Below are positions 1 through 10,930 of a stretch of DNA of 64,000 nucleotides, one piece after another (positions within the stretch are counted from its first letter, which is position 1; each line of letters opens with the position of its first letter). The stretch lies in contig OX465596.1 in assembly GCA_950022295.1 (NCBI GenBank), positions 128,258,501 to 128,322,500 on the forward strand, written 5' to 3'. The stretch comes from Bromus sterilis (Eukaryota > Streptophyta > Magnoliopsida > Poales > Poaceae). Position numbers and translations under genes: made by a program. The notes beneath the pieces are model-generated. The model made no database searches and was not told the DNA's origin. It saw nothing but the letters and a program-made list of their open reading frames with translations.

Positions 1-1
1 A

Positions 2-2233
2 ATGGCCCCACATGAGCTAGCTGAGCTAAAAACCCAACTTGATGCTTTGTTGGCAAAAAGCTTCATCCGCCCTAGCTCATCGCCATGGGGTTGCCCCGTT
101 CTGTTCGTAACGAAGAAAGATGGAACAGAAAGGATGTGCGTAGATTATCGCCCGCTAAATCTAGCGACGATAAAGAACAAGTACCCACTGCCCAGGATCA
201 ATGATCTTTATGATCAACTTGCAGGATCCTCTGTCTTCTCCAAGATGGATTTGAGATTAGGCTATCATCAAATCAAAATCCGAAACGAGGACATACCCAA
301 AACGGCTTTCACTACTCGTTATGGTCTTTACGAGTACACTGTCATGTCCTTCGGTTTAACCAATGCCCTCGCCACATTCTCGCGCTTAATGAATTCGATC
401 TTCATGGAGTACCTAGATAAATTTGTTGTGGTTTATCTTGATGACATTCTCATCTACTCGAAGAACAAAGAAGAGCACGCAGAACATCTTAGGTTGGTAT
501 TGATGAAACTTAGAGAGCATCGCCTGTATGCTAAATTCTCCAAGTGTGAATTTTGGCTACCAGAAGTGACCTACTTAGGCCACGTGATTTCTACAAAAGG
601 CATTGCTGTCAATCCCGAGAGAGTTCAGGCTGTCCTTGACTGGACTCCACCTGAATCGGTTAAGCAAGTCAGGAGTTTTCTCGGCCTAGCAAGCTATTGC
701 CGCCGCTTCGTTGAGAACTTCTCCAAAGTTGCAAAGCCTCTTACTGAACTCCTCAAGAAAGGTAAGAAATTCCAATGGACCCCCAAGTGCGAGGAAAGCT
801 TTCAAGAGCTAAAAAGAAGATTGACTTCTGCACCCGTACTTGCACCTCCAGACACCAAAAGGGATTTCGAGATCTATTGTGATGCTTCACGGCAAGGGTT
901 AGGATGCATACTTATGCAAGATAGACATGTGGTAGCTTATGCTTCACGCCAATTGCGGCCACATGAAGAGAACTATCCAATCCATGATATTGAACTCGCT
1001 GCCGTAGTTCATGCCCTGAAGACTTGGCGACATTACCTCCTTGGTAATCGTTGTGAGATCTATTCTGATCACCAAAGCCTCAAATACATATTCACCCAGC
1101 CAGATCTTAATCTCAGGCAAAGACGCTGGATAGAGTTGATAAAAGATTATGACTTAGGAATTTCTTACACCCCAGGCAAAGCCAATGTCATGGCTGATGC
1201 ATTAAGTCGTAAGTCGTATTGTAACAACCTCATGTTACAACAGTATCAACCACTTCTTCATGAGGAATTTAGAAAGCTCAACCTCGAGATTGTTCCTCGT
1301 GGATCTCTTTTCAACTTGGTGGCGAAACCAACCCTTGAGGATCAAATCATAGTTGCCCAAAGACGTGCACGAGGTGTACGCCAGATCAAGGAGAACATTG
1401 CTTGCGGAGTTGCTAAACGTTTCTCCATAGATAGTAAAGGAACGGTATTCTTTGAAAATCGTTTGGTAGTACCTAAGAATTGGGATCTAAGGCAACTCAT
1501 CCTCAAAGAAGCCCATGACACACCCCTCTCGATTCATCCCGGTAGCACAAAAATGTACCGAGATCTACGCCAGAGATTTTGGTGGACCAGGATGAAGAGA
1601 GACATTGCTCGATTTGTTGCCGAATGTGATGTTTGTCGTTGCATTAAGGCAGAACACCAAAGACCTGCTGGTACACTTCAACCTTTGCCTATTCCCAAGT
1701 GGAAATGGGATAAAGTCGGTATGGACTTCATCACCGGCTTTCCAAAAACCCAGAAAGGAAATGATGCCATCTTCGTTGTCATTGACAGACTTTCCAAAGT
1801 TGCTCACTTCCTCCCCGTTCGCGAGTCTATAACTGCTAGCCAGTTAGCAGACTTGTATGTCTCTAGAATTGTGTCTCTTCACGGTGTTCCTTTGGTAATC
1901 AATTCTGATCGTGCTAGCCTTTTCACCTCTAGATTCTGGGGAAGCTTTCAGAATGCTATGGGAACTCATCTCTCCTTTAGTACAGCTTTCCATCCTCAGT
2001 CTAGTGGTCAAGTTGAAAGGGTTAATCAAATCTTGGTAGACATGCTCAGAGCTTGTGTTATCTCTTTCGGAAAGAATTGGGAGAAGTCTCTTCCATTTGC
2101 CGAATTTTCTTATAACAATAGCTTCAAATCTAGTCTGAACATGGCTCCTTTTGAACTCCTATATGGACGACGATGTCGAACACCCCTTAACTGGTCAAAA
2201 CCGGTGAAAGAAAATTCTTTGGACCGGATATGA
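2..2233 (+). pseudogene. Gypsy polyprotein fragment: reverse transcriptase, RNase H, integrase core
   Basis: This 743-residue open stretch copies retroelement RNA to DNA and integrates it. Reverse transcriptase spans about residues 1-250, with aspartate 83 and the YLDD box at 145-148. RNase H spans about 286-406 with D294, E331, D356 and D399. The integrase zinc finger has H505, H512, C542 and C545, and the integrase core has D575, D636 and E672. All catalytic residues I can identify are present. The protein is cut at its N-terminus by the window edge. It ends early because a single-base shift near 2200-2215 throws it out of frame; the integrase tail continues in the next frame. It is therefore a pseudogene, but a fairly young one. 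Confidence 0.93.
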
Positions 2234-2541
2234 TCAAGGAAGCAGAAGAGCAAGTTCGCATTGTTCGTGATCGTTTGAAAGCCTCACAGTCTAGTCAGAA
2301 AAGCTACTATGATCGTCATCATAGGCAAGAAAGCTACAATCTGGATGAGAAGGCTTACCTTCGGGTTACTCCTCTGAAGGGAACCCAAACATTCGGTATC
2401 AAAGGCAAGTTGGCCCCACGTTACATCGGACCTTTCCGCATTCTCACTAAACGTGGAGAAGTTGCCTACCAACTTGAACTACCCCCTCACCTTTCCCGAG
2501 TACACGATGTTTCCATGTGTCACAACTCAGGAGTTGCTTGA
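2230..2541 (+). pseudogene. Gypsy integrase C-terminal region, frameshifted
   Basis: This is the continuation of element A's polyprotein in another frame. It holds the region between the integrase core and the chromodomain, including the stretch KLAPRYIGPFRIL (a GPF/GPY-type motif of Gypsy integrase tails) and the LSRVHDV segment that usually precedes the chromodomain linker. It begins after the shift near 2200-2215 and is lost again at a second shift near 2510-2520. It would not be made as a separate protein. Confidence 0.85.
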
Positions 2542-2802
2542 AGGACCCCATCCGCGAAGTCGACCATGAAACGCTTGATCTCCAAGATGACCTTTCTTAT
2601 CGAGAGTACCCTGTTCGTATTCTTGATTCAGCAGAGCGTGTCACTCGTCGTCAGAAGATCAAGTTCCTGAAAGTGCAGTGGTCACATCACTCCGAGAAAG
2701 AAGCAACATGGGAAAGAGAAGACCGCCTTCGTGCCGAGTACCCCACCTTCCTCCCGACGGCTTCTGAATCTCGGGACGAGATTCTTTTGAGTGGGGGCGA
2801 GT
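2517..2802 (+). pseudogene. Chromodomain at the end of the Gypsy polyprotein, frameshifted
   Basis: The third frame of element A's polyprotein carries a chromodomain (FLKVQWSHHSEKEATWERED is the core), which in chromoviruses steers integration to particular chromatin. The reading frame runs through the hairpin and polypurine tract and stops at 2825, about 20 bases inside the LTR, as is common in this lineage. It is disconnected from the integrase by a frameshift near 2510-2520. Confidence 0.88.
2766..2802 (+). promoter_or_regulatory. Hairpin and polypurine tract of element A
   Basis: A perfect 8-bp inverted repeat (GAATCTCG 2766-2773, CGAGATTC 2777-2784) with a three-base loop lies just before the polypurine tract GAGTGGGGGCGAGT (2789-2802), which primes plus-strand DNA synthesis. 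The LTR starts directly after it. The same arrangement, with compensated base changes, occurs in element G at 51774-51811. Confidence 0.8.
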
Positions 2803-5800
2803 TGTCAGAACCCCAACTAGGGTAAGTGTTAGGGTTTGAGTGCCCCTTTGCATCATGTAAAAATTTCAAAAGAAATTCAAAAATGGGGAAAGCAGAAAGC
2901 CCTAAAGAATTTAATTAAATGGCCAGAAAAAAAATTGTTTCCAAAAATTGCTCTGGTATTTTTGAAAAGTCTTATAAATATGCATGATCACATATAAAGT
3001 GAAGTGGGTCCCACTCCATGCACCAAGATTTTTCAAATATTCCAAAAGGGGCTTGGAAATTAAATTAAAATCCAATTTGAATTTAAATTCAAATTGTTTG
3101 AATTTCGAAAATCACTAAAACTTGTGAGTGGCTAGTGGCTTGAACCCTAAGCCCACATAAAAGTTTTGGGGATTTTTAAAAATGTTATGCTAATTTTACT
3201 AGCAAGCCAAAACAAATTACAGAAAGAAAATAGAAACAGAAAATAGAAAAGGGCTTACCTGGCTTTTGGCCCGACTCATCCCCCCACGGCCCAGCCCACC
3301 ACCTCCTCCCTTGTCTTCTTCCGCCAAGCAGCTCGGTGGCGAGCCGTGGACGCGCCGACGCCACCTCGACGCTGAGACGCTTCCAGGAGACCCCGAGCCT
3401 TGTACACGCGCCATGCAACGCCCCTGGACGCCCCATTCCTTTCCCCCTCCTCAGGCTCCCTCTCCCCGTCTCCCTCTCGCGATTCCCGCGTGGCCCGAGC
3501 GCACGCCGGAGCACCACCGTGGAGAACCCGTGGCCGACGAGCTCCTCTGCCCTAGCCACCTTGTCCATCAAGTGCAGCGACGTCGTCTTCGTCGAAGCCC
3601 TCTTCGAATCGAGTCGAGCAAGCACCACAAGCGACGCCAGCATCAACGAGTCGCCGCCGGAGCCGCAAGTTCGTCGTCGTCGATTCTCCGCCTCCGTCGC
3701 TCCTCCGCCTCTTCCGACCTCTCCAACGTGCTCCTGGTGAGCTTCTGGCCACAAACCCTAACCCCCTCGAAACCCGCAGCGTCTCCGTCGCCGTTCGCCA
3801 TGACGCCGGAGTACAGCGTCGACGCGGTGCTCGTCGGCGAGCACACGCAACGCAGACGAGGCCTAGACCACGTCCTTTAGAACCATCGCGCCCGTAGGCA
3901 TCAAACGCACCTGTCATCTGGTCCTCTAGTGCACTGAGGCGATGCCCGCGTCGCCGCCGTGTCTCTGTCGCCGCCGACGAGGTCGTGGCCGTGCCCCCGG
4001 TGCTCCCCTGTGGTCGCCGTGTACTCGGGGCGATGCGCACGAGCAAGGGCTACGCCCCAGTGCCCGCAGCGCATCCAACCGTGGCAGGGAACCCGATCCC
4101 GGCGAGCGCTGCCGTGTCCAGAGCCGCCGGCGTCAAGCCGTCGGCCTGTCAGCCCCTAAACCGCGAGCTAACCCCCCCCAAAGTGGCTGACAAGTGGGGC
4201 CAGCCCCCCCTAATCCTCTGTTTAAATTAAAACTAAACACAATCTTTGTCAGTGGGTCACTGACAGGGTGGACCCACCTGTAAGCCCCCTGCTGATGTCA
4301 TGATTGCATCATGCTGATGCAATAAATCAATTCCAAAAAATTAGAAATGGATTTAAGAATTACAGAAAATCCAGAAAATTAGCCAAACTTCAATAATTCA
4401 TAGAAAATTCATATTAACTCCAAATTAAACATATGATATATAAAAAAATATCAGAAAAATGCAAGGATTAAGAATATGCAATTTGTTTTCATGTTTGACC
4501 ATTTTAAAATGGGGCAACAGTAGCAAATGTGCATATGGCTTAATTTGAATTCACAATTGAAGTTTGAATTTGCATTCCAATAGCAATATACTTCAATTAA
4601 ATTGAATTTGCCACAAATCAGTACCCTATAGTTGATGTCACAACAATATCATGTGCTTGTGCATTTTACTTCCGAAGTTGTTCCCCCTTGTTGATGATTG
4701 TTCCGGTGACAGACGATCCGAGGCGGTGATCACCCCCGAAGGAGAAGAAGTTCGGTAAACCCCGTGTATCGTCAGCAAGGCAAGAAAACCCCCTTGATCA
4801 TGTCTATAAAATCCCAATTCCCTCTCTGTCTCACTTATGCATGTTTAGGAGATCACCTTGTGTCGGTTCTACCGCATAGTTGAACCCATATCCGATGCAT
4901 GACCTATCATATTGTCACAGTAGTAAGCAAACCACAATTCTAGCTGACATAGGAGTTGATTGATATCATGTGGCCCCTGCAACTGTTACTGCTTATTGCA
5001 TGCTTAGTGGTACAATGAGGTTGCTTTTGATGTGGGTTGGGAAGATGGTGAACATGGTGTCGATGAAAGTGAAACTGTGTCGGTTAACCCAACCTAATAC
5101 AAGGTGAACGATGAGAGGCTGTGTAGGAGTACACAGTGGGTTGTCTCGTTGAACACCGCCTTAAGCACCGAGTTCTTGTATGGTAATCCAAGACAAAGAG
5201 TACAACCACACATTGGGCTCACTGACCCCTCTCGGCCTAGTACCTTGATCCGTGTCGACGTCCAGGAGTCACATTAGTTCGGGCCTTCCATTTGACATAT
5301 GCATAGAAAAAGAGTGAGTGGAAATGTTGCATCATCCTAGATATGTGGGTGGATCTGTGAGACAGTGAAACCATCTGTCAGAGGTGGTGTCTCGGTTGCC
5401 TACATTGTCTGGGTCCGTTTCGTTTCCGGCCGGACTCTCGAGCGGTGACAAACTCAGATAGTCGACTCCTGGAATAGACCGGTTGTGAGCGAAGTGTCGT
5501 GGTGAACATCCTCGCTGTCACCTCTTGAATGGTGGCGAGACCTGGCGGTAACTGATGGTCATGTGTGTAGTTTACACCCTTGCAAGGTTAACAAAACTAT
5601 TCGAATAGCCGCGTCCGCGGTCATGGACTACTCGGAACCCGTACCTGATTATTAGACAACTTGAATGGATACTTATAAAACTCGCAAGATAAGTGTGAGT
5701 GCTATGCTGTGCTTCCTCGTGGGGAAGTCGAGGAAGTAACCATAGTGGTGTATTGGTTGGAGACTGTGTAGTGGACTCGTGTACGCTTCTTACCTCATGT

Positions 5801-6384
5801 CTGGTACTCGTAGCACAGGACTAGCCAAGTCAAAGCTGGCACTTCTACATGATGAAACCCCACCTCCCCTTACCCTTATACTTGAGCATGAGTAGTATAG
5901 ATCTGATGTAAGTCCTGCTGAGTACGACTTTGTACTCACGTTTTCTTATTCTATGTTTTAGATGGAAACCCGGACCCTGATGGAGTCACCGACCTGAAGC
6001 TCGACGTTGACCTTGGTAGTATAGTTCCAGACAGCAGTCTGGTCCCTCGTGGAAGGGCATGTATGTTTACAAGGCTTGTCTAAGCCATTTGTTAAACTTG
6101 TCTGTACTCAGACCTAATTTGCTTCCGTTGTATGATGTAATGTTGATCACAGACATGTGATCTTTGTATACTCTATGTGTAAGTAAATAAAGAAGTACTT
6201 TGTAGAGTTATGTGATGATACCTGCTGTTCATACTAGGCATGTGTATTGCGTGTATGTTTATAACATGCATGTCTTAGTATGGGTTTTCGAGACCTTAGT
6301 TGTGATCTGGCTGGCGGTCTTTTATACACCAAGTGGCCCTTAGATGTGTGCCGCTTGGGGCATCGCGATGCGATTGTTCGTGAC
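2803..6384 (+). repeat. 3' LTR of element A, first segment
   Basis: The LTR starts TGTCAG at 2803 and, after an insertion, ends CTGACA at 10663. This segment is 3582 bp and stops at GTGAC (6380-6384), which is repeated at 10311-10315 as the target-site duplication of a solo LTR. It contains an AT-rich start, a CpG-rich block at about 3250-4210, and a conserved 3' part from about 4660. TTATAAATA lies near 2974 and AATAAA near 6187. Small open frames in the CpG-rich block have no recognisable domains. Confidence 0.9.
3288..4213 (+). promoter_or_regulatory. Site II-like motifs and CpG-rich block in LTR of A
   Basis: GGCCCA (3288-3293) overlapping AGCCCA (3293-3298) resembles plant site II promoter elements (TGGGCY on the other strand). 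It is followed by about 900 bp of GC- and CpG-rich sequence with proline/arginine-rich open frames on both strands. No known domain is visible, so I treat it as a promoter/leader region rather than a gene. The role is inferred from its repeated position in five LTRs of this window. Confidence 0.45.
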
Positions 6385-9300
6385 TGTCACAACCCCAATT
6401 TAGGCAAGTGCTAGGGTTTGAGTTACCTTTGCATCATGTGAAAAATTCAGAGAGAAAATCAAAAATGGGGTAAAGAAAAGCCCTGAGAAAATTAAATCAA
6501 ATGGCCAGATAAAAATATTTTTCCAAAAATCATTTGAATAGTTGGAAAATTCCTATAAATGATACTGATCATTTTAAAAGTGGTTTGGGATCAATCCCAT
6601 GCTCATGGAATTTTCTAATTTTCAAATAGTGCCTTGGAAAATTAAAAGAACCCCTATTTGGTTTGAAATTCAAATTATTTGAATTTCAAAAATGCCCAAA
6701 AATCATAAGTGGTTTGCTACTGACCACCTAAGGTTTTTAAAATTATTTGGGCATTTAACAAAAATGCCTAGCTATTTTAAATCTAGGCAAAACAAATGAA
6801 ACAGAAAAATAAAAGGAAAGAATAAAGGGGCAAGCCCCACTTACCTTCCTGGCCACCTGGCCCATCTGCCACAGAAGCCAGCCCAGCCCACCAGGGGCAA
6901 GGCTGTCTTCTTCCCGGCGCCAGGAGGCAGTGCCGTGGAGGGCATGCCGTGGCCGGCTGCCACCTCCTGCTTCCCTGGCCACCGAGCTGCTTCCCCCCTC
7001 ATCCCTATCCCTTCAGCACCACAGGCCTGGACGCCCTCTGCTTCTTCCCCCTCTCTCTGGCCCTCCCTCTTCTTCCCCGACGAGAAACCGCGGCGAACAG
7101 GACCTAGCCAGAGCATGCCGCCGTGGACCGCGTGGCCTCAGTGCCTTACTCGCCGTGCCGTCCTGTCCAAGACGCTCCTCGACGACGACTTCATCGTGCT
7201 GCGATTCCAATTTGAGCCCAGAGGCCCCGAGGACGATGCCAGCTCCAACGTCTCGCCGCCGGCCACCGTGGACATCGTCGTCAAATCCGGCGCCCCCAGC
7301 TCCTCCCCGGCCGCCCCGAGCTCGCCTTCGCAACCGCAGTGAGATCCCGACCGTTCCCCCCCTCCTAGCACCTCTCCCCGTCCCCTCTGTCGCCTTTCAC
7401 CTTGGTCAGTGCACCGGCCGTCGCCATTGTTGGAGTTGCCGAGCTCTAGAGCCCCCCGAGAACCCCCCCAATGGCACGAATGGGTGCGGGAGATCAAGTG
7501 CTACGCGCCAGTGCTCTCCGCTTCCCCTCCCGTGCCCCCAACGCCACTCCGGCGAAATTCCGGCGGCCTACAGTGTCGACGCCGGCGACCCCGCCATTAG
7601 AGCCACTAACAGAGCACTAATCCCCCCTCCTCTCTATGACAGTGGGACCCACAGTCCCCCTAACCCCTCTGTTAAATTAACTAAAACGGGGTTAACCCCA
7701 GAGCCTATGACAGGAGGGCCCCACTGTACAGAAGCCCCCCCACGTCATGCTGATGTCAGCATGACGCAGTAAATCAGTTTCTGTTTATTTTTTTTAAAAT
7801 AAATCAGAAAAATTCAGAAAATAGCCAAAACTGCAATAAATCATAGAAAATTCATATTAACTCCAAATTGGACAAATAATATATGAAAAATGATCAGCAG
7901 AAAATTCTCTATCCAAATATGTAACTTTCAACCATGTTTGAGTTGATTTTAAAATGGGACCAGTAGCTTTTGCTATTTGTCTTAATTGGAATTAATTCAA
8001 ATTTATTCCAAATGCAATTCAAATTTGAACCATTGCAATACCCCACATCTCACTTGTACTTCAGAAGCATATCACACACATGATCACATGGTTTCAAATG
8101 ATCAAACTTTTTCAAATGCAATTTTGTTAAATTGAAATTCATATGTGGAGTTTGAATTTGCATTTCAAATGCAATACACTTCATTTAAATCAAATGTACC
8201 ACAAACCAGCACCATTCACCTCATGGACAACTATATCATGTGCTTGTGCATTCTATTACAATGTTGCCCCCCTCTTGTTGATGATTGTGCCGATAACAGT
8301 GCCTCCGAGACGGTGATCACCCCCGAAGGAGAAGAAGTTCGGTAAACCCCGTGTATCGTCAGCAAGGCAAGCAAACCCCATTGATCATGTCTACAAAATC
8401 CCAATTCCCTCTTAGTCTCGCTTATGCATGTTTAGGAGATCACCGAGACACGTTCTTTCGCATAGTTGAACCCATTCCGATGCATGACCTATCATTTTGT
8501 CACCATATTAAGCAAACCACAATCCTAGCAGATTTAGGAGTTGAATGATGAGCATGTGGCCCCTGCAACTGTTACTGCTTTTGCTGCTTAGTGATACAAT
8601 GAGGATGTTATGATTGTGAGTCAGGATGGAATGAACACAGTGGTGTTGATGAAAGTGAAACGTGTTGGTGAATCCACCCTAAGCAAAGGTGAACGATGAG
8701 AGGCTGTGTAGGAGTACACAGTGGGTTGTCTCATTGAACACTGCCCTAAGCCCCGAGTTCCTGTTTTGTGATCCAAGACAAAGAGTATGACCACATGTAG
8801 GGTTTTATGGGAACTCCGTTTGGCCTCTTTACGTACCCGATCCGGTCCAGGAGTCACAATAGATTCGGGCTTTCCATTTGGCATGTGCATAGAAAAGTAT
8901 GAAGAAAAGGTTGCATCATATAGATATGTGGGTGGACTTGTGAGGCAGTGAAACCATCTGGCAGAGGTGGCGTCTCGGTCCCTTACATTATCTGAGTCCG
9001 TTTCGTGGAACCGGCCGGACTCTCGAGCGGTGCCAAACTCAAGTAGTCGACTCCTGGATTAGAGAAGGTGATGTGAGGTTAGTGCCTTGGTTTCATCCAC
9101 GTCCGACACCCGCTTGAAGGGCGACGAGAACGAGGCGATAAGTAATGATACGCGTGTGAAGATGTACACCCCTGCAGGGTTAATGAACTATTCGAATAGC
9201 GGTGTCCGCGGTTATGGACTACTTGGACACCTCTACTTGATCAATAGAAAACTTGAATGGATACTTATAAAATCCGCAAGATAAGCGTGAGTGCTATGGT

Positions 9301-10310
9301 GTGCTTCCTCGTGGGGAAGTCGAGGAAGTAACCATAGTGGTGTATTGTTTGGAGACATGTAGTGGACTCGTGTACGCTTCTTACCTCAAGTCTGGTACTC
9401 ATAGTTCAGGACTAGCCAAGTCAAAGCTGGCACTTCTGCATTATGAAACCCCACCTCCTTTACCTTGATACTTGAGCATGAGTAGTTTAGTTCTGATGTA
9501 AGTCTTGCTGAGTACGACTTTGTACTCACATTTTCTTATTCTATGTTTTAGCTGAGAACCCGGACCCCGATGGAGTCACCGACCTGAAGCTCGACGTTGA
9601 CCTTGGTCGTATAGTTCCAGACAGCAGTCTGGTCCCTCGTGGAAGGGCATGTATGTTTACAAGGCTTCTCTAAGCCATTTGTTAAACTTGTCTGTACTCA
9701 GACCTAATTTGCTTCCGTTGTATGATGTAATGTTGATCACAGACATGTGATCTTTGTATGCTCTATGTGTATATCAATAAAGAGTACTTAGTAGAGTTAT
9801 GTGATGATACCTGCTGTTCATACTAGGCATGTGTGCTGCGTGTATGTTTATAACATGCATGTCTTAGTATGGGTTTTCGAGACCTTAGTTGTGATCTGGC
9901 TGGCGGTCCTTTATACACCAAGTGGCCCTTAGATGTGCGCAGCTTGGGGCATCGCGATGCGATTGCTCATGACTCTGTCACGTGCACACTTTGTTGGATG
10001 ATCGAGCCCGCCCTAGACCCCGACTAAGTGATCGGGCTGGAGTAAGTTTATGTAAGAGTTAGGATCCAATCGATAACATGGTTGAGGCGACTTGTCTATG
10101 AGTATGGGATTCACCACCCATAAGAATTTAGACTTGTGAGCGGACGTTGAGGACCCATCTCAGTTGATCATCCGGCCTGAATGTCGTTCGATGCTTACCG
10201 AGAACGTTTTGTGCTTGGCCTTGTCTGCTTAGACAAGTGGGTACGGTTCTCGGCTCTCCATGTGATTGTATCGTGACTGGAATTACATACGCATATTCCG
10301 TGTCCCGACA
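6385..10310 (+). repeat. Solo LTR related to element A, nested in its 3' LTR
   Basis: This 3926-bp LTR starts TGTCAC and ends CCCGACA. It is flanked by a perfect 5-bp duplication GTGAC (6380-6384 and 10311-10315), so it is a separate insertion that later lost its internal region by LTR-LTR recombination. It is collinear with the host LTR (3582 + 348 bp). The last 1.7 kb is close to identical to the host LTR, while the first half, including the CpG-rich block at about 6840-7700, is much more diverged. GGCCCA at 6859 and AGCCCA at 6880 and 6885 repeat the site II-like cluster. Confidence 0.92.
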
Positions 10311-10663
10311 GTGACTCTGTCACGTGCACACTTTGTTGTATGATTGAGCCCTCCCTAGACCCCGACTAAGTGATCGGGGTGGAGTAAGTCTATGTAAGAG
10401 TTAGGATTCAATCGATAACATGGTTGAGGCGACTTGTCTATGAGTATGGGATTCACCACCCATAAGCATCTAGACTTGTGAGCGGACGACGAGGACCCAT
10501 CTCAGATGATCATCCGGCCTGAATGGGATGCCCCTCACGTTCGATGCTTACCGAGAACGTTCTGTGCTTGGCCTTGTCTGCTTAGACAAGTGGGTACGGT
10601 TCTCGGCTCTCCATGTGATTGCATCGTGACTGGAATTACATACGCATATTCCGGGTCCTGACA
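10311..10663 (+). repeat. 3' LTR of element A, last segment
   Basis: GTGAC (10311-10315) is the second copy of the target duplication; from 10316 the sequence is the missing 348-bp tail of element A's LTR, ending CTGACA at 10663. It resembles 9971-10310 because both are LTR tails, so the apparent 342-bp tandem repeat is a product of nesting. It differs from the nested tail by a 13-bp indel near 10525. Confidence 0.9.
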
Positions 10664-10665
10664 GA

Positions 10666-10836
10666 GTCTGTGTTCGAGCCCCCGAGTGCTTTAAGTAGCA
10701 CCGCATAAACGAAGATAGCGTCTCTCGGGGGGAGACTGTGCTCGAGCCCCCGAGTGCTTTAAGTAGCGTCGCATGAGCGAAGATAGCGTCTCTCGGGGGC
10801 AGACTGTGCTCGAGCCCCTGAGTGCTTTAAGTAGTA
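10666..10836. repeat. About 67-bp tandem repeat, 2.5 copies
   Basis: Units start near 10666, 10733 and 10801 (third partial). Each contains TCGAGCCCCCGAGTGCTTT, AAGTAGC and AAGATAGCGTCTCTCGGGGG. The first half holds the inverted repeat CGAGCCCCCGAG-like sequence. It lies downstream of the Tat pol stop (minus strand), where Tat elements usually carry tandem repeats. Confidence 0.8.
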
Positions 10837-10930
10837 TTATTTGGGCGACACCTTCCTTTATTGCTTCGAGTTTTACATGAGTTGCCGATTGGTGCTGCTA
10901 CCAATATTTCTGATAAATCCTATGGATAGA

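Larger units (their letters stand above)
1..2802 (+). mobile_element. Element A: chromovirus (Tekay/Del-like Gypsy), 3' part of internal region
   Basis: This is the downstream part of a Ty3/Gypsy internal region, cut by the window start. The order reverse transcriptase, RNase H, integrase, chromodomain identifies a chromovirus, and the roughly 3.9 kb LTR fits the Tekay/Del lineage. A purine-rich tract at 2789-2802 abuts the LTR start TGTCAG at 2803. Gag, protease, the primer site and the 5' LTR lie outside the window. Two frameshifts make this copy defective. Lineage is inferred from domain order and LTR length. Confidence 0.93.

Noticed and set aside
1565..2029. Antisense frames over element A pol
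   Set aside because: They are shadows of a clear RT-integrase coding frame.
3185..4230. Overlapping open frames of 60-204 residues on both strands
   Set aside because: They are proline/arginine-rich frames in a CpG-rich LTR block, mostly overlapping in several frames, with no domain; such frames arise easily in GC-rich DNA.
6930..7772. 280-residue ORF as a host gene
   Set aside because: It lies wholly inside the solo LTR, is low in complexity, has no recognised domain and is not kept in the corresponding LTR at 3266-3880.
9971..10663. 342-bp tandem duplication at the end of an LTR
   Set aside because: Exact GTGAC target duplications show that the two copies are tails of two different LTRs, one nested in the other.
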